From an uncultured Verrucomicrobiota bacterium (lineage in GTDB: Bacteria > Verrucomicrobiota > Kiritimatiellia > Kiritimatiellales > Tichowtungiaceae), in assembly GCA_903831085.1 (NCBI GenBank), contig CAIKWE010000031.1, positions 1 through 64,000 of the forward strand: a DNA stretch of 64,000 nucleotides. The letters are read 5' to 3'. The notes under the pieces were generated by a model that saw only the letters and a list, made by a program, of their open reading frames with translations, did no database searches and had not been told where the DNA came from. This document shows, one piece after another, positions 29,863 through 38,208 of this stretch (within the stretch, counting starts at the first letter, position 1; each line of letters begins with the position of its first letter). A program made the translations under genes and the position numbers.

Positions 29863-29870
29863 AGGGGCTT

Positions 29871-30191
29871 ATGTTTCTGACTGTGAACGGCGAAAAATAT
29901 GAGCACGGCGGCGACGGAACCGTCCCCGCCCTGCTGGCGGAACTCGGCGCAACGCCGGAACACACCGCCGTGACCGTAAACGGCGAACTCGTTCGTTGCC
30001 ACTCCCTCCGGTCGTTGCCTCGTAATACCGAGGCCTCTCTCGCTTCGCTCGGGTCCAAGGATTGGACCCGAGCCGCAGGCGAGAGTGCTTTTGGTATTTC
30101 CAAAAGAAGCGACCCGAAAGGGAGCGGCAACATTTTCAAACTCAATGACGGCGACGCCGTCGAAGTCCTTACGTTCGTCGGAGGTGGATAA
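29871..30191 (+). CDS. thiS: ThiS sulfur carrier protein with internal insertion
   Basis: [41 protein letters not shown]...[18 protein letters not shown]; ends in GG and is followed by thiG. Confidence 0.85.
   Translation: MFLTVNGEKYEHGGDGTVPALLAELGATPEHTAVTVNGELVRCHSLRSLPRNTEASLASLGSKDWTRAAGESAFGISKRSDPKGSGNIFKLNDGDAVEVLTFVGGG
29995..30131. repeat. About 137-bp imperfect palindrome inserted within thiS
   Basis: Left arm GTTGCCACTCCCTCCGGTCG...CTCTCGCTTCGCTCGGGTCCAA / right-arm reverse complement GTTGCCGCTCCCTTTCGGGTCGC...CTCTCGCCTGCGGCTCGGGTCCAA. Confidence 0.85.
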
Positions 30192-30955
30192 TGCTCAAAC
30201 TTGGAACTGTTGAATTCAAATCGCGGCTGATTCTGGGAACCGGAAAGTTTTCTGACACGGCGACGATGATTAAGGCCATCGAGGCTTCCGGCACGGAACT
30301 GGTGACGGTTGCCCTTCGCCGTTTCAACCGCGAAAAGCCCAGCGACGATCTTTGCGCTCCGCTGGCGAAACTCAAAAACATTACGCTCATGCCCAACACC
30401 TCCGGCGCGATGAATGCCAAAGAAGCCGTCCGCGCCGCGCAACTCGGACGCGAATTGAGCGGCAGTCCGTTCGTTAAAGTTGAAATTCATCCCAACCCGC
30501 ATCACCTGATGCCCGATGCGATCGAAACATACCTCGCCGCCAAAGAACTCGCCGCCGACGGCTTCATCGTCTTGCCCTACATTCCAGCCGATCCCGTTCT
30601 CGCCAAAAAACTGGAAGATGTCGGCTGCGCGGCCGTCATGCCGCTCGGCGCGGCGATCGGCAGCGGCGGCGGACTTTCCACGGCAGAAATGATCAAGCTG
30701 ATCATCCGCGACAGCAATATTCCCGTCATTGTCGACGCCGGACTGCGCGCGCCGTCGGAAGCGGCCCGCGCCATGGAAATGGGTTGCGATGCCGTGCTTG
30801 TTAATTCCGCCATCGCCGCCGCCAAAGATCCGGCCGCCATGGCCCGCGCCTTTGCACTTGGCGTCGAAACCGGATTTGCTGCGCGGCAGGCGGGCCTGAT
30901 GCCGAAATCGGATGTTGCGGTTGCAACAAGTCCCTTAACTTCCTTTTTGAAATAG
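30191..30955 (+). CDS. thiG: Thiazole synthase
   Basis: [73 protein letters not shown]. Confidence 0.97.
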   Translation: MLKLGTVEFKSRLILGTGKFSDTATMIKAIEASGTELVTVALRRFNREKPSDDLCAPLAKLKNITLMPNTSGAMNAKEAVRAAQLGRELSGSPFVKVEIHPNPHHLMPDAIETYLAAKELAADGFIVLPYIPADPVLAKKLEDVGCAAVMPLGAAIGSGGGLSTAEMIKLIIRDSNIPVIVDAGLRAPSEAARAMEMGCDAVLVNSAIAAAKDPAAMARAFALGVETGFAARQAGLMPKSDVAVATSPLTSFLK

Positions 30956-30978
30956 GTCACATAAGCCCCATACGTCCT

Positions 30979-32085
30979 ATGCCTCACCTGCCCGACTGGT
31001 TAAACCCTGAACCTTGGCTGAAACACACCGTTTCGGCACAGGAGGTCGAGCGCGCGCTCAGCGCGGAGTCGCCGGATGAATCGACGCTTGCCGCCCTGCT
31101 CTCGCCTGCGGCGGCGGACTTCCTGGAGCCGATGGCGGCGCGCGCTCAGGCGCTGACGCGCCGTCACTTCGGCCGCACCGTTCAGCTTTACGTTCCGCTT
31201 TATCTTTCCAGTCACTGCTCCGGCGGATGCGCTTATTGCGGGTTCGCCGCCGACCGCCATACCGACCGGCATGCGTTGGATTTCTCCGCCGTTGAAAAAG
31301 AGCTGGATGCAATCCATGCAATGGGCTTCGAAGAAGTTCTATTGCTGACCGGTGAGCGTTCCTCGCAAGCCGATCTCGACTATCTGCGTGAATGCGTCCG
31401 GCTGGCCGCGCGCCGGTTTCATAATGTCGCCATCGAAGTTTTTCCAATGGCTGAAGAAGAATACCGCTCGCTGGCGGAAGCCGGCTGCACCGGCGTGACG
31501 CTTTATCAGGAAACCTATCATCCCGAAACCTATGACCGGATGCACCGCTGGGGACCGAAAAAAGATTTTTTCCAACGCTTGGAAGCGCCGTCGCGAGCGC
31601 TAACGGGCGGACTGCGCTTCGCCGGACTCGGCGCGCTGCTCGGCCTCGCCGATCCGCGCTATGACATGCTGGCGCTCTACCGCCACGTCCGCCATTTGCA
31701 GAAAACACACTGGCAGGCCGGACTGACTGTTTCGTTCCCGCGCATCCGTCACGAGGCGGGTGGATTTGTCCCGCCGCATCCGGTCGACGAAAAAATGCTC
31801 GCGCAAATTATTTTCGCCTTCCGCATCTGCCTGCCCGATGTGCCGCTGGTGCTCTCGACCCGCGAAGGTGCCGCCTTCCGCGACGGCATGGCTGGAATCG
31901 GCGTTAACAAAATGAGCATCGCCAGCAAAACCACCGTCGGCGGTTACGGCAGCGAAGGTTCCAAGGAAGGTCAGTTTGACGTCAGCGACGACCGCGGCCT
32001 CGACGAATTCTGCGCCATGCTCCGCGCTAAACAACTGGAACCGGTCTTCAAAAACTGGGACGGCGTTTACCGGCTCACGGCCTGA
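30979..32085 (+). CDS. thiH: 2-iminoacetate synthase ThiH (radical SAM)
   Basis: CSGGCAYCGF radical-SAM cysteines, LYQETYHPETYDRMH, GLGALLGLADPRYDMLALYRHVRHL. Confidence 0.93.
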   Translation: MPHLPDWLNPEPWLKHTVSAQEVERALSAESPDESTLAALLSPAAADFLEPMAARAQALTRRHFGRTVQLYVPLYLSSHCSGGCAYCGFAADRHTDRHALDFSAVEKELDAIHAMGFEEVLLLTGERSSQADLDYLRECVRLAARRFHNVAIEVFPMAEEEYRSLAEAGCTGVTLYQETYHPETYDRMHRWGPKKDFFQRLEAPSRALTGGLRFAGLGALLGLADPRYDMLALYRHVRHLQKTHWQAGLTVSFPRIRHEAGGFVPPHPVDEKMLAQIIFAFRICLPDVPLVLSTREGAAFRDGMAGIGVNKMSIASKTTVGGYGSEGSKEGQFDVSDDRGLDEFCAMLRAKQLEPVFKNWDGVYRLTA

Positions 32086-32431
32086 ACATGAAGTAGACCG
32101 CGCCGAGGATGCAAAGTCCGGCCCAGAGATAATCGAGTTTGAGCGGCTGGTGCATATAGAAAATTGCAAACGGAACAAAGACCGACAGCGCGATCACTTC
32201 CTGCATGATTTTGAGCTGCGGCAACGAAAGCTGGGTGTAGCCGATCCGGTTGGCAGGAATCATGATGAGGTATTCAAAGAGCGCGATACCCCAGCTGACC
32301 AGCGCGGCGATGAACCATTTCCGGCCTGCCATGTTGCGCAGATGGGCGTACCACGCAAAGGTCATAAAGACATTGGAGAGCGCCAGAAGACAGGCGGATT
32401 GGATGGCGGGCGGAACAACACATAATTTCAT
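32075..32431 (-). CDS. DMT-like membrane protein (DUF486 family)
   Basis: 118 aa, LLALSNVFMTFAWYAHLR...ALVSWGIALFEYLIMIPANRIGY. Confidence 0.8.
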   Translation of the reverse strand: MKLCVVPPAIQSACLLALSNVFMTFAWYAHLRNMAGRKWFIAALVSWGIALFEYLIMIPANRIGYTQLSLPQLKIMQEVIALSVFVPFAIFYMHQPLKLDYLWAGLCILGAVYFMFRP

Positions 32432-32465
32432 TCGGCCTATTCCCTTCACCTTGAAAAATATTTTG

Positions 32466-32567
32466 AACAGAAGGCAACGAAGAACGCCAAGGGGAAGATA
32501 AATGAGGAAGTCGCCTTATTTACAGGATGGCAAAACCCCTTCGTTTTCCTTTGTTTCCTTCTGTAAA
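32466..32567. repeat. Inverted intergenic repeat with ACAGAAGGMAACRAAG arms
   Basis: AACAGAAGGCAACGAAGAACGCCAAGGGG ... ACCCCTTCGTTTTCCTTTGTTTCCTTCTGTAAA. Confidence 0.65.
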
Positions 32568-32601
32568 CCCACTTCTATACAATTTGAGCGCACGGCGGGA
32601 G

Positions 32602-33414
32602 TTACTCCATTAAATTCCGCACCGCCGCTTCGAGATCCGGCTGACGCAGGAGACTCTCGCCGACCAGAATCGCGGCAATTCCCGCATCGCGAAGCATCGT
32701 CACATCGTCTGCCGTGCGGATGCCGCTTTCGCTGATCAGCGTGCAACCGTTCGGCGCAAGCTTGCGGAGCTGAAGCGTGGTTTCCAGTTTGGTTTCGAAG
32801 GTCTTCAGGTTGCGGTTGTTGATACCAATGCATTCCGCCCCGGCGGCAACGGCCCGTTTCATTTCCTCTTCCGTATGCACTTCAACCAGCGGCGTCATGC
32901 CGGAGGCTTCGATCAGACGGACATATTTCTTCAGTTCCACATCACCGAGCGCGGCGACGATCAGAAGCACGGCCGACGCGCCCAGCGCCTCGGCGTGGAA
33001 AATCTGGCGCGGGTCGATGACGAACTCCTTGTAGAGCATCGGCAGACTCGTCGCGGCGCGCACCGCGTTCCACTGCTCTTCGCCGCCGCCGAAATATTTC
33101 GCGTCCATCAGACAGGAGATCGCCTGCGCGCCGGCCGCTTTATAAGCGCGGGCGATCGCGGCAGGATCAAACGGCTCGCGGATCGGCCCGGCCGACGGCG
33201 ACTTACGCTTCACTTCGGCGATCAGACCAATCGGCGCGGCTTTCAGCGCGGCGATAAAATCAATTTTCCCAACGGTTGGAACTTTTTCGCTGCACGGCGG
33301 TGCTTTTTTTCCAATGTGTGGAATGTTTTCGAGCACTGTTTCCAAGGTTTGGAAATATCCAGGCGCTTCGATCTCGTGCCGCTTGTTGGCGATGATTTCT
33401 TCTAAGATATTCAT
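32602..33414 (-). CDS. trpC: Indole-3-glycerol phosphate synthase
   Basis: MNILEEIIANKRHEIEA, IGLIAEVKRKSPSAG, CIGINNRNLKTFE, LISESGIRTADDV. Confidence 0.95.
   Translation of the reverse strand: MNILEEIIANKRHEIEAPGYFQTLETVLENIPHIGKKAPPCSEKVPTVGKIDFIAALKAAPIGLIAEVKRKSPSAGPIREPFDPAAIARAYKAAGAQAISCLMDAKYFGGGEEQWNAVRAATSLPMLYKEFVIDPRQIFHAEALGASAVLLIVAALGDVELKKYVRLIEASGMTPLVEVHTEEEMKRAVAAGAECIGINNRNLKTFETKLETTLQLRKLAPNGCTLISESGIRTADDVTMLRDAGIAAILVGESLLRQPDLEAAVRNLME
33267..33354. repeat. Three palindromes in the 5' end of trpC (spacings 42 and 31 bp)
   Basis: 33267 TCCCAACGGTTGGAA; 33309 TTCCAATGTGTGGAA; 33340 TTCCAAGGTTTGGAA. Confidence 0.85.
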
Positions 33415-34532
33415 CGGGTCACCGCCTCTTTCTGCTTCAGCTTGAGATAGGCCTCGATGAAGTCGCCGATGTTGCCGTCGAGCACGCTCTGGGTATTGCC
33501 GCTTTGCGCGTCGGTGCGGTGATCTTTGACCATGGTGTAGGGTTGCAGGACGTAAGAGCGGATCTGATGGCCCCAGGCAATTTCCCCTTTGGCTCCATAA
33601 AACTGCTCGGCGGCCTGTTTCTTTTTATCCAGTTCGTACTCGTACACTTTGGCACGCAGCATCTTCATGGCTTTTTCGCGATTCTTGTGCTGAGAGCGTT
33701 CGGCCTGACATTGCGTAATAATGCCGGACGGAATGTGGACGATGCGAACGGCGGAGTCGGTGGTGTTAACGTGCTGTCCGCCCTTGCCGCTTGAGCGGTA
33801 GGTGTCGATCCGCAGATCTTTTTCTTCAATCTCAACCTCAACGTCGTCGTCAATTTCAGCGGTGACATCGAGCGCGACGAACGAGGTATGGCGGCGGGCG
33901 GCGGAATCGAACGGACTGATGCGCACCAGCCGGTGAACGCCGCGCTCGCTCTTGAGATTACCGTAGGCATAATCGCCGGAAACCTGAAAGGCCACGCTCT
34001 TGAGCCCCGCCTCTTCGCCCGGTTGCATATCGAGCACGTCGACGGTAAAGCCGTTGCGTTCGGCATAACGGCGGTACATGCGGTAGAGCATGTCAGCCCA
34101 GTCGCACGACTCAGTGCCTCCCGCGCCGGCGTGCAGACTGAGATAGGCGTTTTTTGAATCCATCGGTCCGCCGAGCAGCGACTGCATTTCCAAAGCCCGG
34201 AAACTGGTTTCGCAATCGGAAAGCATCTGTTCAATTTCGCTGGCTGCGGCCTGCTGTCCGGCTTCGTCTTCTGTTTCGGCAAGTTCCAGCATGACACCGG
34301 CATCGCCGAGCGCGGCTTCGATTTTTTGAAACGGGCCCAGCACCGCTTTAGCCGCTTTCGTGGCCGCGATATTCGCCGCCGTGCGGGTTTGATCGTTCCA
34401 GAAGCCGGGCGAGAGCGTTTCCGCTTCAAGACGGCTCAGCTCGGCGATCTTTTCGTTGATGCCAAGGTAGCCGCGCATTTCTTCCATGCGCGCGCGGACC
34501 GTCTCCATTTTTTCTTTTAGTTCTTCGAGCAT
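33411..34532 (-). CDS. prfB: Peptide chain release factor 2 (no programmed frameshift)
   Basis: GAGGTESCDWADMLYRMYRRYAER, SPFDSAARRHTSF, SSGKGGQHVNTTDSAVRIVHIPSGI; continuous reading through RGYLGINEK. Confidence 0.92.
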   Translation of the reverse strand: MLEELKEKMETVRARMEEMRGYLGINEKIAELSRLEAETLSPGFWNDQTRTAANIAATKAAKAVLGPFQKIEAALGDAGVMLELAETEDEAGQQAAASEIEQMLSDCETSFRALEMQSLLGGPMDSKNAYLSLHAGAGGTESCDWADMLYRMYRRYAERNGFTVDVLDMQPGEEAGLKSVAFQVSGDYAYGNLKSERGVHRLVRISPFDSAARRHTSFVALDVTAEIDDDVEVEIEEKDLRIDTYRSSGKGGQHVNTTDSAVRIVHIPSGIITQCQAERSQHKNREKAMKMLRAKVYEYELDKKKQAAEQFYGAKGEIAWGHQIRSYVLQPYTMVKDHRTDAQSGNTQSVLDGNIGDFIEAYLKLKQKEAVTR

Positions 34533-36068
34533 GCGGAACTTTTCCGGCGTTTGATCAAGAGGATGATAAATAACGCAACGCCCCCGGCCAGGCAAGCCTG
34601 TGCGAAGAGGTCGCCGAAACGAACGTAAAAGGTGGCGACGCGAGCCGGATCCGACGGAATCGTTTCTGCGATCTGAAATCCCTGTGTTCGCGGAGCAAGC
34701 GTCTGCGTGACGCGGCCGAACGAATCAATGGAGCAGGTGATGCCGGTATTGGCACAGCGCAGCATCGGCAGGCGGGTTTCCACGCAGCGGAGCACCGCGT
34801 TGGCTAGGTGCTGCGCCGAACCGCAGTCGGGATCAAACCACGAATCGTTGGTCTGATTGACAAGCAGGGTCGCGCCGGCGCGGGCGGCGCGGCGCGCAAG
34901 ATACGGCAGCGAATCTTCAAAGCAGATCAGCACACAGAAACCGCGGTTGTCGCCGGGCCGTTTGAGCAGCGCCGCCGAACGGCCCGATGTGAAACTGGAG
35001 CCGATGGGTGTCAGCGCGTTGATCAGTGGAATTTTCCCTTCGAACGGAATGTATTCGCCGAAAAGCACAAGGTGCTGTTTGTAATAGCCGCCGAGCAGTT
35101 CGCCCTTTGTATTGAACAGCATGCTGGCATTGTAATAGTCCGGCTTCCCGTCCGCGCGCCAGACCACATCCATGCTCCCGACCAGTATCGGCACGCCGTT
35201 CGTGACCATCTTTTTGACCAGCCCCGCGCTGCGTTCGTTGAAGCGGACAAAATCGGGCAGCGCGGTTTCGGGCCAGATGATCAAATCGAGTCCGGAGGTG
35301 TGCTGCGCAAGCGCGGTCAGTTTTTCGAGCCGCTTATAGGCCAGCTCCGGATCGGCCGGCTCCCAGTTTCCAACCTCCGGAATATTCGGCTGGATAAGCG
35401 CGACCCGCACTGGCGCTCCTTCAGCGACCGGTTTGTGCAGCAGTTTCTTTATACCGATCGACCAGACCATCGCGACGGCCAGCAACGCGCAAATCATTTC
35501 GATATGCATCCGGTAGGCGCGCCGTAATCCCGCCGCGTATTGAAGAAGCGTCGCGGCGAACGCCGCGTTCACAAAAACGATCAGCGCCGAAAGCGCATAA
35601 ACGCCACCCCACTCCGCGACCTGAATGAAGGGCAGGTTTTTATACTGGCTGACTCCCAGCAGATTCCACGGAAAGCCGGTCGCGAAAATCGCGCGCAGAT
35701 ATTCTGAAGCCGCCCAGACCGCCGCCGCGCCAAGCATCCAGCCGAGATTTTTTAAACCGTCTGCACTGCGCCATGCACAACGGCGCAGCGACACAAACAC
35801 CGCAAACGGCATGAAGTAGAGCGCGCAGTAAAACGCCAGTCCGATCGCCCCCAGCCAGGTGACGTGCCGCAGCCAGTAGAGCGAGCCTAGAAAAAATATC
35901 GCGCCGGCCAGCCAGCCGAGAAACGCGGCGCGGCGCGGCGCCCGCGCAGGCCAGAATCAGCGGAATCAGCGCGATCCAGCCGCAGAAAGAAAATCCGAAC
36001 GGCGGAAAACTCAGGAAAAGGAGGATGCCGGTACAAAAAGATGCTGGAATGGAAAGATATTTTTTCAC
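34517..36068 (-). pseudogene. lnt: Apolipoprotein N-acyltransferase, apparent frameshift
   Basis: N-terminal part in one frame (KKYLSIPASFCTGILLFLSFPPFGFSFCGWIALIPLILACAGA), remainder in another (RAAFLGWLAGAIFFLGSLYWLRHVTWLGA...VRVALIQPNIPEVGNWE...LIIWPETALPDF); junction near 35930-35950. Confidence 0.75.
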
Positions 36069-36085
36069 TGGCGGAGTCCGGTTGT

Positions 36086-36739
36086 TCACAAATCGACGAG
36101 CAGAACGGCGGGCGCGGCGCACCAGTTGTTCTTTTTAGCGCGGAGGGCCAGAACATCATGGATATGGCCGGTCAGTTGCCGCGCGGGCTGCCGTCCGCGG
36201 ACAAATTTCGTCAGCCGCGCAAGTCCCTTGATGCCGAGCGTGCCCTGTCCGCTCGACTTCTTCCAAACATTGGAAACTTTTTCTGTCAGTACGCGCACCG
36301 TCTGGAACAAAATCAGTTCGTGCCGGTCCGCTTCGGTCAGGCAGACCTTATCGAAGTCTAGCACCCAGACGGTTCCCGCCGATGTCAGGTTTTGCGGACG
36401 CAATGCGCGGGAGGAAAAAAGCGGATAGAGTTCGGGAAACGGATATTCGGCGGAAAGCACTTCGAGCCACGATTCGGCGTGCGAACGGTGAGTGCGGTCA
36501 TGGCGCAGAATCCGCCCGGCGGCTTCCGCGTCGCCGGTCGCGCAGAACGAGCGCGCCATGAGAAGCGAAAGCGTATGTTCCGGCATGCGGGTGTTATGCT
36601 GACAAAAGACAGCGAGGCTTTCGGTGATGTCCGGCGCGGCGGCGCGGTCATGGATTTCCAAGTTTTGGAAAAGCCGATGAACAGTTCCGGACCACAGCTG
36701 ACGTTCTTCAAGCCGGCGGCTCTGGTGCGTATCGATCAT
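36086..36739 (-). CDS. Hypothetical protein
   Basis: 217-aa ORF filling the space between nrdR and lnt, overlapping nrdR by 4 nt; carries two motif-derived peptides (LFQNLE, VSNVWKK). Confidence 0.6.
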   Translation of the reverse strand: MIDTHQSRRLEERQLWSGTVHRLFQNLEIHDRAAAPDITESLAVFCQHNTRMPEHTLSLLMARSFCATGDAEAAGRILRHDRTHRSHAESWLEVLSAEYPFPELYPLFSSRALRPQNLTSAGTVWVLDFDKVCLTEADRHELILFQTVRVLTEKVSNVWKKSSGQGTLGIKGLARLTKFVRGRQPARQLTGHIHDVLALRAKKNNWCAAPAVLLVDL

Positions 36740-37191
36740 TCGCGTCCGATCAGCCTTTCGGCCTCGTTCATGAACTGGTTGACGTCTTTGAAGCGGCGGT
36801 AAACCGAAGCGAAGCGCACATAGGCCACTTCGTCGAGTTTTTCGAGCAGGGCCATCACTTTGGTGCCGAGCGCGGTCGAGGGAACCTCTCGTTCGAACTC
36901 CGCTTCGACCTGCGTGATGACGCTGTTGGTCATTTGTTCGATCTGCTGAATGCTGATCGGCCGTTTCTGGCAGGCAATCGCGATCCCCTGCATCAGTTTT
37001 TCGCGGGAAAGCTCTTCGCGGCGTCCGTCGCGCTTGATCACCTGCAGGGCGGCGCGCAAAACTTCTTCGTAGGTGGTGAAACGATGGCCGCAGTTCAGGC
37101 AGAGGCGGCGGCGGCGGATGGAGGCGCCCTCCCGCACTTCACGGCTGTCGATGACCTTGTTTTCGCGATGTTCGCACTTCGGACATTTCAT
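36736..37191 (-). CDS. nrdR: Transcriptional repressor NrdR
   Basis: MKCPKCEHRENKVIDSREVREGASIRRRRLCLNCGHRFTTYE. Confidence 0.97.
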   Translation of the reverse strand: MKCPKCEHRENKVIDSREVREGASIRRRRLCLNCGHRFTTYEEVLRAALQVIKRDGRREELSREKLMQGIAIACQKRPISIQQIEQMTNSVITQVEAEFEREVPSTALGTKVMALLEKLDEVAYVRFASVYRRFKDVNQFMNEAERLIGRE

Positions 37192-37274
37192 ACGGCGCGC
37201 CCTGTTCGTGTTAAATTGGCGTGAGGATAGCCATTGGTTTTTTTAAAGGAAACGAAAAACTGCTTGATAAAAAA

Positions 37275-37298
37275 GCAGCCCCGGAAAACCGGGGCTGC
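37275..37298 (-). terminator. Probable intrinsic terminator downstream of the lysine-rich small protein
   Basis: GCAGCCCCGGAAAACCGGGGCTGC, flanked by A/T. Confidence 0.7.
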
Positions 37299-37322
37299 AT
37301 CAGAACTAATCAGCCGAGGCTG

Positions 37323-37436
37323 TTATTTCTTTTTAGCGACTTTTTTCACGGCCTTTTTAGCGACTTTCTTTTTCGCTACTTTTTTCACGGCCTTCTTCGC
37401 CACTTTCTTCTTCGCTACTTTTTTCTTAGCTGCCAT
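37323..37436 (-). CDS. 37-aa lysine/alanine-rich histone H1-like protein (absent from the ORF track)
   Basis: MAAKKKVAKKKVAKKAVKKVAKKKVAKKAVKKVAKKK; GGAG-like ribosome-binding site (AAGGAGAC) upstream and strong hairpin after the stop. Confidence 0.8.
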   Translation of the reverse strand: MAAKKKVAKKKVAKKAVKKVAKKKVAKKAVKKVAKKK

Positions 37437-37599
37437 TTTCGTCTCCTTGTTGACTGGGTTAACCCTTCTCTCAGCTGACTTCCGCAACTCTCATCATTTT
37501 TTAACCGCTGCTTCACGTCAGCTTGTCCCTGTACAAGCGAAGGTATAACGATTAAAAATTTTTCTTGCAACTGGAGATTGTGGAAATCGTAAAAAATTT

Positions 37600-38208
37600 T
37601 TACCACCGGTTGTGGTGCTCGCGCGCGATAATTTCCGCAAGTTCATCCGCCGCTCTCTCAAAAATATCGTTGATGACAGTGTACTGATAGTACGACTGAT
37701 GTTTCATTTCGTCTGCGGCGTTGCGCATTCTTTTCTCAATCACCTCGGCGCTGTCGGTCGAACGTCCGCACAACCGGCGGCGCAATTCCTCCATGGATGG
37801 CGGCGCGATGAAAATATCAACGAGGCTCTGTTTAATTATGTCGTCGTCGGCCAGCGCGGCGCAGGCGAGGCGGATCTGCTTCGCGCCCTGCACATCAATA
37901 TCCATAATGATATCAAGCCCCTGTGCCAATGCGTCGTAGACCGTCTGCTTCAGCGTGCCGTAGCGGTTGCCGTGCACCCGCGCGTGCTCCAGAAACTCGC
38001 CGCTGGCGATGCGTTTGCTGAATTCCTCCTCCGAAAGGAAGTGATAGTGCACGCCATCCTGCTCGTTGCCGCGCGGCGCACGCGTTGTGCAGGAGATGGA
38101 ATAGACCATCTGCGGAAATTTTTCGATCAGCCGGTTGCACAGCGATGATTTTCCGGTGCCGGACGGCGCGGAGACAACCAGCAGCAGCGGTTTTTGCTTA
38201 CTCGACAT
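37600..38208 (-). CDS. gmk: Guanylate kinase
   Basis: LLVVSAPSGTGKSSLCNRL, YSISCTTRAPRGNEQDGVHYHFLSEEEF. Confidence 0.96.
   Translation of the reverse strand: MSSKQKPLLLVVSAPSGTGKSSLCNRLIEKFPQMVYSISCTTRAPRGNEQDGVHYHFLSEEEFSKRIASGEFLEHARVHGNRYGTLKQTVYDALAQGLDIIMDIDVQGAKQIRLACAALADDDIIKQSLVDIFIAPPSMEELRRRLCGRSTDSAEVIEKRMRNAADEMKHQSYYQYTVINDIFERAADELAEIIAREHHNRW

Noticed and set aside
29486-30505. 339-aa minus-strand ORF opposite thiS/thiG
   Set aside because: Antisense to thiS/thiG and crosses the palindromic insert; no domain recognised.
36086-36739. Assignment of the nrdR-lnt intervening ORF as RecO
   Set aside because: Position is suggestive, but no RecO-specific motif or zinc-binding cysteines are visible; left as hypothetical.
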